From the NCBI GenBank assembly GCA_032871835.1, contig CM065296.1:56387288-56451287 (forward strand): a DNA stretch of 64,000 bases, given 5' to 3'. Under the pieces are notes generated by a model. It did no database searches, was not told the origin of the DNA, and saw nothing but the letters and a program-made list of their open reading frames with translations. Made by a program: the position numbers and the translations under genes. The stretch comes from Dipteronia dyeriana (Eukaryota; Streptophyta; Magnoliopsida; Sapindales; Sapindaceae). Shown one piece after another: positions 34,467-46,569 of the stretch (the first letter of the stretch is position 1; every line of letters begins with the position of its first letter).

Positions 34467-36140
34467 AAGACATAATTGCTGAAATAAAATAAAAAATTCA
34501 TTCAGTCATTTATTTAAAACAAGTGCGAGTGCTTTGACATAAATTTAAACATGATGCATGCACATGTTTAACGAACTAGAACCACCCTAAAACTAGTTAC
34601 TATACCACGACAATCCAACATACTACAAAGAAGTGCTGCCTTAAGGTCAGTCAAGTCTTTGCATGTTAGACCGAGACATTCTCAATCAAATGATATTCTA
34701 TAATAACTCTTATTCCATATCATTCAACCATCGTTCATTCACTCAGGTTTTTAATTTACAAACTTAATCAAAACCTTCGTGAGTGTAACCCACCATTTCA
34801 GATCTCACGAGCTTCACTCGAAAATTGCTACCTTAGGGTCGGTCAATCCTGAAATACCCTAAAATATCCTATATGTTAGGAAGTCAACCTTGGTATTGAC
34901 CTTTGTGGAAACCCTCCTTAGGGAGGACGAAAGCAAAGCTGTCACGAGGACCCACTCGGATCTCACGGTGTTGAACTAATGATAGAGACCGCGAGATATA
35001 TATGTCATTTATCTCTCTCCCTCTCATTATTTTAAAAATAGGGTTTTCTATTAACCGTTAATGCACTTAGACTCTGCAGGATTAAACGACTAACTTTAAG
35101 CAAGTTATCTAGCGCATTAACTAATTTGAAACAAATTCTAATTAAATAATAAACTATTAATGATTTTTCACAAGTAAAAATCTAATCTATTAGTGAATAA
35201 TCTAAACCTTTATAAACTTTTTACTAAAGTTAGATTATTATGATAGTGTTTACCAAGTTTTAACAATTAAAAATCTAACACATTATTCGGCTCATTTATT
35301 ATTAGGTTATTAATCATATTAATGCTAATTACAACAAATAACCCCATTAATCTAACTTATTAAACTCTTTAATAACTAGATTAATATTAATGAGAATTAC
35401 CAAGTTTTCTAACCATTAAAAAACTAATCTTATTATTCATAGCCATTTATGTATATTGCCAGTTTTAATCACATTAAAAATACATAAAATATCAGGTTAT
35501 GATGCATGTATGACATATTAAATATATTTGTGTAGGCACATCAAATCTAAATGACATACGTATGCATGACAATGCTTTTATCATCACATAATATAAAGCA
35601 TACATGAATTGACCGAGTACTATGAATTTTTAACCTAAAAATTGGAATCTAAAATTACAAAAAATTCCCCAAGGCATTCCTCGGTCTTTTTGTAACTTCA
35701 GAAATCTTCCAGGCTCTCCTGATCACTCTGATTCATCTCATGAATCCGAAATGGGAAAATCTGCACGGAACGCACTAGGTAACACTTGCCAACGGAACCG
35801 TGCAAGATGTGAATAGTACCGTATGAATAGTGCCGTGAACAGTACCCCCTGTGAACAGTATCCTCGGTGAATAGTGTCCAGTGAACAGTACACACAGTCG
35901 CAAGCGTTTCCGGTTCTTTATTTATAGGTTACATTTTTTTTTATTTACAATACACTAATAGTAAAAATAAATAAATTATACAATCCATAAACCCTAAATC
36001 CACAGTACCATAAAAATTACGATCAACCATATTTAAATTAAACAATTTAATTATAAACAGTCATACAATCATATAGATGGTGCCTACACATTCATACATA
36101 CAGGAGCATCGAAAACAATTTCCTGTTTAAAAAAATAAAT
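34467..36140 (-). other. CopB-2 untranslated leader with GTGAACAGT repeats
   Basis: Colinear with the CopB-1 leader except for an extra block at about 35755-35925 holding six GTGAACAGT/GTGAATAGT words. No long frame. Confidence 0.7.
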
Positions 36141-36155
36141 TGGCTCTGATACCAA
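36141..36155 (-). promoter_or_regulatory. CopB-2 primer binding site (initiator Met tRNA)
   Basis: TTGGTATCAGAGCCA on the minus strand next to the 5' LTR. Confidence 0.95.
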
Positions 36156-36156
36156 T

Positions 36157-38001
36157 TGTTGGAACCCCGTTCACCGGTTAAGCAACAGAACTAGGTTTTA
36201 AATTTTTTATACAGATCATAATCTGTATCAGGAACCAGTGAACTTGGGATCGTAATTATTTTTCAGAACTAATACATACAATATGTAAACACAGGAAACT
36301 GTAATCAATAAAATCATAAGAAGAAAATCATAAGAAGAAAATCATACCAATCTTACCAATGTTTGGAGGCTCTTTCACTTTACGATATGCTCCTGTCTGA
36401 ACCACTCGATCTTCCTCGCTATCTCTCGGGATTGATAACTGCGTGTAGGTGCGTCACGATCTCAGAAACTTGAATGGAGGATGTAGAGAGAATTGAAGAA
36501 ACTCTTTCTTCTATGTGTTTCAAAAAAACACACAAGCATGAAACAATATATATATATATATATATATATATCCTTTTTTGTATCCCATACAAACACTTAT
36601 ATATGTGTACACACTAATTTGCATCCAAAACAATCTCATGTGTTATTAATTGACATATATCTTTTAATTATCCTTTTCAAATATATCTAATATATAAAAA
36701 GCGATAATAAGTATTTTAAGTTTAAACTTAAATTCAAATACTTAGATAAATGATTTAGTAAAAATAAAATAATCCTATTATTTTATCATCACCTAAATCT
36801 ATATATCAACTAACACCCTCCAATTAATAGTTAATCAATAATTCATAGTTATCAATATAATTAAATAATCTAATTATTTAATTAATTTAACTATTAACAT
36901 TCATTAATTAATTAAATAATCTCATTATTCAATTAATTCCCGAATAAACATGTGTCACTTTCGTAACACAACTAATTGGACAATCCAATTAGTTAACCGT
37001 AACCCTTGTTACCTAAATCGATTGGGCTAGCAAGGGGACCTAATGGACCCACAGTATTTTGAGCTCCAGTAATTCTCGGAATCATTAATTAAACTCTTTA
37101 ATTAAAATTCTTTGATTGTTAACTTCGGTGTTATTCTACTAAAAATCCGAAGCTGCACTCTCTCAACTGTAGACGTTTTTACACAGACCGATACAAGTTG
37201 GTGTCTATCGATATAGTAGTTCATAATTAGAGCTGGGACATAATGTCCGTTATACCCCTCGAATTACATATATCCTTTAAGTACCGTTGATTCTCTAATG
37301 GACAATAAATCTTATTTCCTCATGGAATTAAGAGAGCGCTCATATTGTCTAAGTCCTGAATCAACCCTTAAGGAAACTACCATCTACTTCTCACAAGAAG
37401 GAGAGGATTCCACTATTGTGTACAAACCTTCCCAGCCACAAGTCAAATCTCAATCCCAACATATAGAACATATTGATCAGAAAATGCATCTGACCTCACC
37501 CATGGTATTTCAAAGACAACAATTTAACCTGAAGAAGTCGATAAGACACTCAGGATTAAGATCACCCACATATAACCATCATTAGTTGATATATATGAAT
37601 CTCATCGGTAAACGGATCTTGGTGAGAGATTCATATAGATCATGGCCCAGTCCTATATGATCACATCATACAAGGTGCCTCCATTCCCATATCTCATATG
37701 AATGATTCAGGATAGAATCACCGTACATTTGGAAATGGACCGCAACTATAGATTAACCACAAATAAAGTACCCAACTTTATTTGATATCTATGGACTTTT
37801 TAGATTGGTTGTCTCTTACTGTATCCATCCGTATATGACACTTATATACACAGTTCGAGATTACATCCGACAATCTTGAATGTTAAAAATATATGCACAA
37901 GTTATAAAATAAACAACACAACAAGAATGAATTGAACTTTTTCTTTTATTTAATTCATAAATCTATTTACAAATTATATCTGTAGGGCATAAACCTCAAC
38001 A
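36157..38001 (-). repeat. CopB-2 5' LTR (1845 bp)
   Basis: Ends pair with 29430-31469. Shorter mainly by indels, including a shorter AT run at 36545-36571. The 95-codon frame on the other strand at 37298-37585 has no family support. Confidence 0.95.
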
Positions 38002-38006
38002 TATAC

Positions 38007-38250
38007 ATAGGTAGCTGTGGTGCAAGGACAAGAATCATCAGAGATAGATTCTAAGGTCCCAGAGTTAGTAGAACATCCGGAGAACGATGTCCAAGTTGAG
38101 GTCGAGGAAGAAGAAGATAAAGGATGGGCCAATGGCCACCCCATTAATGAGTTAGAAGAAATTTCGATTAGAGAAAATGACCAGTCCAAGGTAGTCAAGG
38201 TTAGGGTGACCCTGGAATCAGAAGTAAAAGAAGGCCTGATCTAGCTCCTC
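38007..38250 (+). pseudogene. GypD protease-RT linker (acidic)
   Basis: Acidic text (VEVEEEEDKGWANGHPINEL) then EISIRENDQSKVVKVRVTLE. This matches the linker before RT in Tat-like elements, where a DQ..KVV.VG..L pattern is conserved. It follows directly on the right-hand TATAC duplication. Confidence 0.75.
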
Positions 38251-39105
38251 TGGGAATACAGTGACATATTCGCCTAGAGCCTTGACAAAATGCAAGAAAT
38301 CCCTACCTTTTTAACCGCTGATAGGTTAGCAGTCGCCCTTACTTTCAAACCAATCAAACAGAAGAGGCGACACTTCAACACCGAAAGAAATGCTGCCATA
38401 CAGGAAAAGGTCGGCAAATTGATAAAGGCTGGATTTATCAAGGAATCTCGATATCCCGATTAGATCACGAGTATGGCCATGGTCACCAAAGCAAACGGGA
38501 AATGTCGCAGTTGCATTGATTATACAGATATCAATCGTTCCTACCCAAATGATAGCTTCCCCCTGCCTCAAATCGATCAACTAGTGGACTCCACTATAGG
38601 AAATAAGCTCCTGAGCTTTATAGTTGCATTTTCGAGATACAACCAGATCATGATGCACCTTATTGATAAGAAGAAGACCACTTTCATCATCGGGCAACGT
38701 CTTTACTGCCACAAGATGATGCCATTTAGCCTAAAAAATACGGAAGCTATATACCAACGCCTGGTCAACCGGCTGTTTGAGCCAGAGATCAAAAGGATGA
38801 TGGAGGTATACATTGACGACATGATTACGAAGTCCCAAATAACAGGAGAGCACCAGGACCACCTTTGCAGGACCTTCCAGATCATGAGAGAGAACCAGAT
38901 GCGGTTGAACCTCATAAATTATGCTTTTGGTGTAATTACGGGAACATTTCATGGTTTTATGGTTCACGAGAGAGGTATAGAGGCCAAACCGGAGAAGATC
39001 TATGCTATCTTGGACTTGGAATCTCCTACCTCACTCAAACAAGTACATGCGTTAACCAGTCGAGTGGCAGCGCTCAACCGCTTCATTTCACGGTCAACTG
39101 ACTAG
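38251..39105 (+). pseudogene. GypD reverse transcriptase
   Basis: KLIKAGFIKE, MAMVTKANGKCRSCIDYTDI, a palm motif YIDDMITKS (about 38805-38835, both Asp present), and the thumb text MRLNLINYAFGV and KPEKIYAILDLESP. A 210-codon frame (38473-39105) is open across fingers, palm and thumb; a TAG at 38461 precedes it. This enzyme copies element RNA to DNA. It is the best preserved GypD domain, but FHGFMVHERGIE and other spots differ from the family. Confidence 0.92.
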
Positions 39106-39640
39106 TGTCTTCCCTTCTTCAGGGTGATTAAACAGGGAAGAAATATGAAGTGGGATCAGGACAACTACTAGGCTTTCCAATCTTTAAAAAGATATCTAGT
39201 TAGCACGCCGCTGTTGGTCAAGCCTGCTCTTGGAGAGGAGCTACAAATTTACCTAGCCATATCTAAAACGGCGGTTAATAGGGCTTAGGTTAATGAATAT
39301 GAGGACTGAGTCCAATGACCTGTCTACTACGTGAGTCATGTACTGACCATGCCCGAAAGAAAATACGTTCTTCTCGAGAAGCTCACCTTTGCCTTAGTGA
39401 CCTCGGTAAGGAAGATTCGCCCCTACTTCTAAGCACATATAATGGCAGTAGTGACTGATCAACAACCTCTTCGCCAGTTCTTATAGAGACTAGACGTTTC
39501 TGGAAGACTAGTCCTTTGGGATCTAGAGCTTACTCAGTTTGATAAAAAATACAAGGCTAGGATAACTATCATGGCTCAAGCACTAGCAGACATTGTTGTC
39601 GATTTTTCAGCTCTCCTTTGTCTAGAGACTTCGGTAGAAC
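39106..39640 (+). pseudogene. GypD RNase H (first)
   Basis: FQSLKRYLVSTPLLVKP, EELQIYLAIS, PVYYVSHVL, ERKYVLLEKL and VVTDQQPLRQFL follow the gypsy RNase H order. The expected acidic residue after YLA (usually S.TA or D) is not conserved, and six or more stops interrupt the text. Confidence 0.82.
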
Positions 39641-39689
39641 CAATTAAAGCCCCCGCATGCTTCTAGAGCTTGACAATTGGTCGGTAAGC

Positions 39690-40075
39690 CGCGATGCCTG
39701 GACTCTCTACATAGATTAAGCATCCGAACAAGTAGGCAGAGGTGTCGACATCGTTCTGATAGACCCAGAAAAAGCAGAATGCTGCCATAGCTTCAGGTTC
39801 GAATTCAAGGCTACAAACAATGAAGTAGAGAACGAAACCCCTTTTGGTAGGAATGAAAGTAACCCACGATCTTGGAGTTGATTATTTGCATGTCAAGAGT
39901 GACTCGCAACTTATAGTTAACCAAGTCACTTGACTATACCAGGCTAATAGGGACAATATGGTAGCTTATCTCAAATAGGTTTAAATGCTCAAAAACCGGT
40001 TCAAAGGGCTCAAAATTGAGTAAATTCCCCATCAGTAAAATCAACAGGCAGATGTCTTGGCTAAGATATCCACCA
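39690..40075 (+). pseudogene. GypD second (archaeal-type) RNase H
   Basis: WTLYID then a stop, ASEQVGRGVDIVLIDPEKAE and FEFKATNNEVENE, then VKSDSQLIVNQVT and NQQADVLAKIST. These are the catalytic-acid signatures of the extra RNase H domain found between the normal RNase H and integrase in the Tat lineage. The Asp of YID, SDSQ and ADVLA are present; the E of NNEVENE is present. Stops at the YID*AS site and in the middle disable it. Confidence 0.85.
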
Positions 40076-41430
40076 ATGGAGGACAAGCTCTCCTCAAGGC
40101 AGTTCCCCTCCAATTGATCTCCAAGTCAAGCATAGCAGCAGGTAAGGAAATATGCCTAGTTGATCGTCCCCCATGTTGGATGGATCCAATAGTCGCCTAC
40201 CTCCAAGATGGAAAACTCTTCGAAAACCCCAACCAAGCCCATGGAATCAAGAGGATCTCTGTCCGATATTGTTGGGTAGACGGATTCCTCTATATGAGGG
40301 GAAAGTCTCTCCATTTCTTCTACTGCCTACATCCTGACGATGCAAGTTGGGCATTAAGGGAGGTCCACTCCGGGGACTATAGAAATCACATCAGCAGGGA
40401 AGCGCCAGCTTACCAGGTACTTCACATGGAATATTACTGGTCTACCATACATCAGGATATGAACATCTTTGTGTAGTCTTGTGAACCTTGCCAGAAGACA
40501 TCAAACTTGAGCCACCTTCCTCCTGAGCGATTATCTTCAATCAGTTCACCCTATCCATTTTCCATTTGGGGGATTGATTTGATTGGGCCGCTCACTACCG
40601 CATCCGGACAAGCTAGACACGCCATTGTAGCCATCGACTACTTCACTCGGTAGGTGGAACCGGAACCACTATCTCAGATCACGAAAGAGAACACCATAAG
40701 GTTTATCAAGACTAATATGGTATGTAGGTTCAGTACCCTTATCCTTATCATCACCGACCTCTGTAAGCAGTCTGATAATGCCCGATTCAGGGATTTTTAT
40801 GAAGACTTGGGAATCGACCTCCATTTTACCTTGGTAGCCCACCCTCAAACCAACTGCCTGGTGGAGGCCACCAATAAGATAATCAAAAGGCTCCTAAAAA
40901 AGAAACTCTAGTAAAAAAAGGGCAAGTGGGCAGAGGAGTTGCCCGAGGTACTTTAGGCCTACCAGACCACCAGAAGAACCACGACTAGTGAAACACCTTA
41001 CTCCTTAGCATTCAGAGTAGAGGCGGTCTTTCCTATTGAGCAAAAGCTAACCTCGTTCCAAGTCCAACACTTCGAGCTAGAAAGCAACAAGGTCAAGCTT
41101 AGGGCCAAACTGGACCTCCTGGAGGAAAAGCAAGACAAAGTGGCATAGATGGTAGCAGTTTACCATAGCAGGATTGTGAGGTACTTTAACAAAAGGGTAA
41201 TGACCCGGAACATCAAAGATGGGGATCTAATACTCCGAAAGGTGACTCATAACACTGGTTCAAGTTGAATGAGGTCCTAGACAAACTAGGAAGACCCATA
41301 CTTGATAAAGGTAGTGGTCTGGAGTGGGGCTTACAAGCTCGAAGACATAGATGGACGACTCATTGATCATATGTGGAACACTGACCATTTGAAGAGGTTT
41401 TGCCCCTAGGCACTGGACTTCAAGCAGATT
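40076..41430 (+). pseudogene. GypD integrase
   Basis: An HHCC finger (HSGDYRNH about 40370-40392; CEPCQK about 40480-40496, after a TAG), then the core: WGIDLIGPL (first Asp, about 40570), LIITDLCKQSDN (second Asp), HPQTNCLVEATNKII (Glu, about 40860). C-terminal text GPYKLEDIDGR-like (SGAYKLEDIDGRL, about 41320-41360) and DHLKRFCP end it. Stops near 40652, 40909 and later. All three catalytic acids survive. Confidence 0.9.
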
Positions 41431-42177
41431 AGTCATATCTAGGTATCGGTATTAGCAGCTCATGAACAAATTATAATTAAAGCTTGATTATCAATAAAAT
41501 CTCCAGTTAGTTTCTCAATCTCCAATCTTGTTTTCTTTTACACCAAGGGGAATTTCGCCATGATCACCATGATCGCCATGAATCAAGGAAAACTAGATAG
41601 AATTCTTGATGCCTTGGTCGGGAACCACCCTCTCCAAGAAAGATCTAACAAAAAGAGCATAGTTGTTAGCCAGATCACAAGACCAGGGATTGGTCAGGGA
41701 AGCCCCCTTACTACCTCTGACGCCTTGACCGGGCACCACCCCCCGCTAAGAAGGATCTGAGCATAAATGCATAGTTATTTACTAGATCACGAGACCAGTC
41801 AAAAGATAATTCTGATGTCTTGGTAAAGCTACCTCCTTCAAGAAGGATTTAGATATGAGTGCATAACTGTACACTAGTTCGAGATCGCCATGGTATGTTA
41901 CATTCTTGGTATGGGGACCAAAGGTACCTTGGTTAACTTGGCCAGGTATTTCTCCTAAAGTACCAAAATTCCTAAAGGCAGGACACCTGGTACCTCGATT
42001 CTCCTAGAATGGAAAATCAAGTGTGTTAGAAGGTCTCATGAGGACCACCTCAACCAAGTTCCTCGACAACCTAGCATCAATCGTCTATTTACTCCTGCTT
42101 ATTTCTTCACCAATTTTACAGTTGTTTTGTGTTTTTAAGGTCCGTTTGGACCAGTCAGGTGACACGTCCTAAAGAAG
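41431..42177 (+). other. GypD 3' non-coding region
   Basis: No long frame. Holds the degenerate tandem repeat at 41604-41890 and several GGTACC words like those of the 5' LTR U3. No alignable 3' LTR was seen before the next element begins at 42178. Confidence 0.55.
41604..41890 (+). repeat. Three degenerate ~80-113-bp tandem units in GypD 3' region
   Basis: Units begin at 41604, 41717 and 41812 with CTTGATGCC / CTGACGCC / CTGATGTC. Each contains CACC..C...AGAA.GAT and GATCACGAGACCAG-like words. Divergence between units is high, so the array is old. Confidence 0.75.
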
Positions 42178-42423
42178 TGTTCATACTCCCAAGTATATGA
42201 GTGTTATAGTAATAAATTAACCGGTAAGACCGGGTTGAACCACAGGGAGGTTGTTCACTTGTCCTTGTAGAATTAATTATCTATATTAATTACTAAGCTT
42301 GTTATAAAATGAAAATCAATTAAAATTAAAACTGCGGCTAAGGGATCCACTGTCGGTAATTCAAATATGATCCAATAATTAATATTTAGTCCAGATTAAT
42401 GAGATGGTATTCCACTCCACTGA

Positions 42424-42720
42424 CCACTCTCTGATAGATATGGGTATAAGTACTCACTATGCTAGACAACATCTGTCTGTCTATAGTGAGTCAAAACTCC
42501 ATAAAGATCAGAAGGGATAAACTACTCTCTGATAGATATGGGTAAAAGTACCCACTGTGCTAGACAATATCTGTATGTCTACAGTGAGTCAAAAACTCCA
42601 CAAATATCACAAGGGAGAAACCACTCTCTGATAGATATGGGTAAGAGTACTCACTGTGCTAGACAATATCTGTCTATCTACAGTGAGTCAAAAACACCAC
42701 AAAGATTAGAGGGGAGAAAG
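42424..42720. repeat. Three 99-bp tandem units, each with an inverted repeat
   Basis: Units at 42424-42521, 42522-42620 and 42621-42720 begin CCACTCTCTGATAGATATGG. In each, ACTCACTGT (or variant) is matched about 20 bp later by ACAGTGAGT (or variant), so each unit can form a hairpin. The 78-codon frame at 42538-42774 is a repeat artefact. Confidence 0.93.
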
Positions 42721-43014
42721 CAAAAAAATAATAATAAACTTACCAAAATTGGATCATATTTTCCATACCAATAGTATCACCTTTGGCCCCATCTATATAA
42801 AATTTGCCAGACATAATTTAACTAGAAAATAGCTATTTTATTTAAACTGAGAATTTGAGAACAAAAGAGAGAGAATTTCATAAATCTAACATCATATTTA
42901 GATTTAGAAATGAAAATTAAGGGGAGATGGCCCCTATTTATACAAAATACAGATGAAAATTGACCATCGGATGAATTTAGAATGGAGCGTTCAGATTTTG
43001 CCACTTCATCAATG

Positions 43015-43225
43015 AACAGTGTCAGTGAACAGTAACTCATCCGTGAAGTGAATAGTGAACAGTGAACAGCGAACAGTAACTCATCCGTGAAGTGAATAGT
43101 GAATAGTGTACCGCCTTCTAGAATATGATTCTTTGTAGCTGCATGTATGTTGCACTCGCAGTTTGGGCCAATAGGAATGTGCCACGTCATCAGGAACAGT
43201 GAAAGTCAATTGTGAACAGTGAATA
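43015..43225. repeat. GTGAACAGT / GTGAATAGT block
   Basis: At least ten copies of the 9-bp word. A 33-bp segment starting GAACAGTAACTCATCC is directly repeated (about 43029 and 43074). The same word occurs in the CopB-2 leader. Confidence 0.85.
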
Positions 43226-43494
43226 GTCAAATTATAAAAATGCCCTTCGTGACCTTCCTAAGGTTTTTGATGTTCTAAACTTGAAAACGATGTTTGCTTT
43301 GCCATCTGACTCCTCCAATTCTGAATTGATTGAATTACCTCTAAAATATAAAGAAAAATACACTGATTACTACACAACACATTTATTTAAGCGAACGAAC
43401 GAAATTATATCTAAATTGGGGAATTAATCATATTGGAAGTGTAAAATGATGATATTATCCCTTAGAAAACATACATTTTTCAGTGTTAATCACA

Positions 43495-43740
43495 CCCCCC
43501 AACCAGCCTGTTGCTAGTCCCTAGCAATTAAAGCGAAAATAGTAAAAACTCAAATTCAAATCTCTAAACTACCAAATAGACAAACTCTCCCATACCTCTT
43601 TTCTCACCCTTTGACAACCAGTCATCAATTGAGTCATCAATAAAACTTTCTTGTGCTCAATAAAGATCAACACAATAACTTTGAGATTCAATCGAAATCA
43701 AACAATATTTTCATTCCGAAATCTAATCAGGGCTTCTTCC
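43495..43740 (-). other. Polypurine tract and 3' interior of that gypsy element
   Basis: On the minus strand TTGCTAGGGACTAGCAA (43518-43534 region), then GGCTGGTTGGGGGGTG next to the LTR. The GGACTAGCAA...TTGGGGG pattern is the usual end of Athila-like interiors. No coding text. Confidence 0.65.
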
Positions 43741-43747
43741 TTTGGCA

Positions 43748-43799
<52 letters not shown>

Positions 43800-46158
43800 A
43801 TACATTTCAATGTAAATATATATGCGAATACCTAGAGTGCCGTTTCTTTCAGAAACATGCATATATACAATAAAAAGAAAAAGATTCACGTACACATAAA
43901 TCAATTAATCAAGGGTACAACCAGGCTTTGATACCAATTGAAGGTAAAATTGCACAGCAGAAGCGTGAAATTTGGGTTAGTTATATTTAAAAAAATTCTC
44001 TTTTTAACAACAAGAACCTTAACCCTAGATTAATTGATGTATATAAAAAGTATCGTACCTTTTCTCGTGATGATTGAACTAGCGCCGAATTGAATCCGTA
44101 AGATCTTCCAATCCAATCACAAACGTGAATCACCTAAGAGTGTGGGCTCCCTTTCTTTAAATTGTATACCTGAGGATGGAAACAAACAAAATCTTTTTCT
44201 TTGTTAGTTACAATAATCCTCCAAGAAAAAATCTAAGAACGTTTGATCACTTGTGAATTGTCAATCGTCTTGATTGAAACTCGCTTGAACCCGATTTGAT
44301 TTTGTATAGAAGACCTTTTTGATGTAAAGGGTACTAGTGTACTATCAAAAACAAAAACTTTACCCTTTTTTTTCTTCTTGGCCCAATTCACACCCTATAT
44401 CTTAGAGTTGATTGAATTTTGTCTAGAGTAAAATACTAACTTTTTCTCTATCAAAATTCTCTTTTGCTACGCCAAATTCTCTCTTAGAAAATACTTAGGT
44501 TGGCCAAAAATTTTACTCTTAGAATCATAATGCTGGCCGAATTTATCAAAGTGGTACATATAGGATCACAAATCATTTCCAAAGAAGGAATTACTTGGTT
44601 GGCAAGAATCCTTTCCTTAGGTGAATTTACTTGGTGATAAAGAATCCTTTTTCAAAGATGAATTCTACTGTACACCAAGACTTCTAATCCAACTCATTAG
44701 AGTATTTGTGACCATATTAAAGATTTCCTAATTTGACTAGATAAATAATTCATTTTATTTATCTACTTATCAAATATAATCTTTAATATTAATTATACTA
44801 TCAACAATAGTATAATATTAGGAGACCTTCTCCTACTAAAAAAATAAGATTTTGACTTTTAATTAAATAATTATGTAATTACCAAATTAATTAATTTCTA
44901 TTTAATTAAATAATAATAATAAAAAATATATTAAGCTATTTTCTGTAGCCTTGCCGCCCAACACATATACATGTGCCAAATATATTATTTTTCTTATTTT
45001 ATTATATCCAGTGGACCTTAATAAAAAATCTACATGTGAACTAGACCCATTCTTACAAAAAGAAACAAGTGCACATGCCTTAATACAATTCTAGATGGAT
45101 CCCTAAATTGGTCTGGTAGAATATATCAAATGATCCATGCAAGTTTATGTAGATTGGGGATCTTGGCGGGCTATCTAAATTTAAGTTCAAATAGACACAA
45201 CCCAATCACAATCAACAAATGATTCACTTTGGTCCGATCTATTAATTTTAGTTCATTCCACTAAAGAACTAAAATTGAACTCTTAAATAAAGATAGAATA
45301 AGTTAGTATTACTCATTCATACCTCAGAAAACCTTATTGGAGAAAGTGTATCCTCGTGAAGAATATCAGTAATCGCCAAGAGCTCATAAACCACCTATAG
45401 CTCTCCAAGTTACCATATTTACTCATACGACCACATTTTGAACTTGGATATTTTGACTTGTCCAGAAGCCATGTTTTAATAGCACTATTAAAAACTTAAT
45501 TTTAAGATTTAATATCCAATAACTCAAAACATCCATATGATGATATTCTACTCTCATTTAATAAATGGAGCATTTCTATAAATGAATTCCTCTATCGATT
45601 AACAAATGAATACCATCAAACTATCGAGGATAAACTGTGCTATATAATTGTACTCATTGATAGCTCAAATGATAACACTTGCAACCCTAAGTCCATCATT
45701 TATCTCAGGATTGTCTTCAAGTGAAAACTTTTATCCATTGACGGTTCTTGATAAAGTATTTCACTATGATCCAATCTAATGCACCTAGTGCATTAGATTG
45801 TTTTGCCCAAAGACACTACACTTTGATGATTTTAGACTCATCATAACACATTTAATCCCACTCAAATGCTAGCAAAAGAATATACAACTTTGACAAGATA
45901 ATGGCGCCCAACCTTTATCTTAAGTTGTGAATATTATTCAAGACTAACTAAAGAATTGTGTCTACCTCATACATATGTAGATGTATGAACAATTCTTCTT
46001 TTCTCATAGTCTTTTGACCTTATGCTTATTTACTTTTGACAATTATAATAACTAAACTATAAATGCTATAAGATTTATTTAACTAGAAATCACTTTATTA
46101 ATATGAAAAGATTGTCAAATACATTATTATACCTTTGCTATCGAGCATAATCCTAGCA
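43741..46158 (-). mobile_element. CopA copy 4: 5' LTR plus ~200 bp of leader (fragment)
   Basis: LTR 43939-46158 (2220 bp; ends TGCTAGGATTATGC and ...TTTTACCTTCA, both mutated). Primer site TTGGTATCAAAGCCTGG at 43921-43937 (minus). The leader matches CopA-3 down to a TA run at 43751-43798, where it stops. The rest of the element is lost; on the right it abuts a CopB LTR scrap, suggesting it inserted in CopB. Confidence 0.92.
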
Positions 46159-46546
46159 AATAGATCCTTGTGAGAGATTCATATAAACCGTGGCCCAGTC
46201 CTCTGTGATCACATCATACAAGGTGCTTCCAATCTCATATCACTATATAAATGATCCTGGATAAGATCATAGTATATTACATAATGGACCGCAACTGTAG
46301 AATAACCACAGATAAAGTATCCAGCTTTAATTGCTATCTACAGACTCTTTTGATTGCTTGTTTTAAACTGAATACATCGGTATATGACACTCATATACCT
46401 AGTTCAAAATTACATCTGGCAATCTTGGCTGTTTAGTGCACATGTTATATAAAAAGTATGACACAAATTGAATGAATACAATACTTCTTTTATTTATGTT
46501 CAAATCACATTTACAAATCACAAGCTTTAAGGCAAAAACCCGAACA
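46159..46546 (-). repeat. CopB LTR scrap (copy 3)
   Basis: Matches CopB LTR sequence from the GGATCTTTGTGAGAGATTCA region to the LTR start (minus-strand TGTTCGGGTTTTTGCC at 46546). The rest of that element is missing, and no CopB interior follows. Confidence 0.85.
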
Positions 46547-46569
46547 AGCCACTTGCCCTTCGGATCCCG

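Larger units (their letters stand above)
29430..38001 (-). mobile_element. CopB-2, complete-ended Ty1/copia element inside GypD
   Basis: Flanked by a perfect duplication TATAC (29425-29429 and 38002-38006). On the minus strand: 5' LTR 36157-38001, primer site, leader, gag, integrase C-terminal part, RT, RNase H, polypurine tract, 3' LTR 29430-31469. Gag joins directly to mid-integrase, so zinc knuckle, protease and the integrase N-terminus are deleted. It separates GypD protease from GypD RT. Confidence 0.96.
19630..42177 (+). mobile_element. GypD, Tat-like Ty3/gypsy element, split twice
   Basis: Order on the plus strand: 5' LTR (about 19630-20653), primer site, gag start (to 21567), CopA-3 insertion, gag and protease (27769-29424), CopB-2 insertion, then RT, RNase H, a second RNase H and integrase (38007-41430), and 3' non-coding DNA. 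The second RNase H of archaeal type between RNase H and integrase marks the Tat lineage (Ogre/Retand relatives). Many in-frame stops show long inactivity. I could not align a 3' LTR. Confidence 0.85.
42178..43494 (-). repeat. 3' LTR of another gypsy element (minus strand, ~1.3 kb)
   Basis: On the minus strand the LTR starts TG(TG)ATTAACACTG after a GGTTGGGGGG polypurine tract and ends ...GGGAGTATGAACA at 42178. The segment TGGTTCAACCCGGTCTTACC near its end is a word seen in many plant gypsy LTR ends. It contains a 3 x 99-bp hairpin array and a GTGAACAGT block. No partner LTR is in the window. Confidence 0.75.

Noticed and set aside
37298..37585. 95-codon frame, plus strand
   Set aside because: It is antisense inside the CopB 5' LTR and is broken in the other CopB LTRs.
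41431..42177. 3' LTR of GypD
   Set aside because: GGTACC words recur, but I could not align any stretch with 19630-20653 and no primer-proximal end was found.
43921..43937. tRNA-like sequence
   Set aside because: It is the primer binding site complementary to initiator Met tRNA, not a tRNA gene; the rest of a tRNA is absent. The same holds at 17485, 23746 and 36141.
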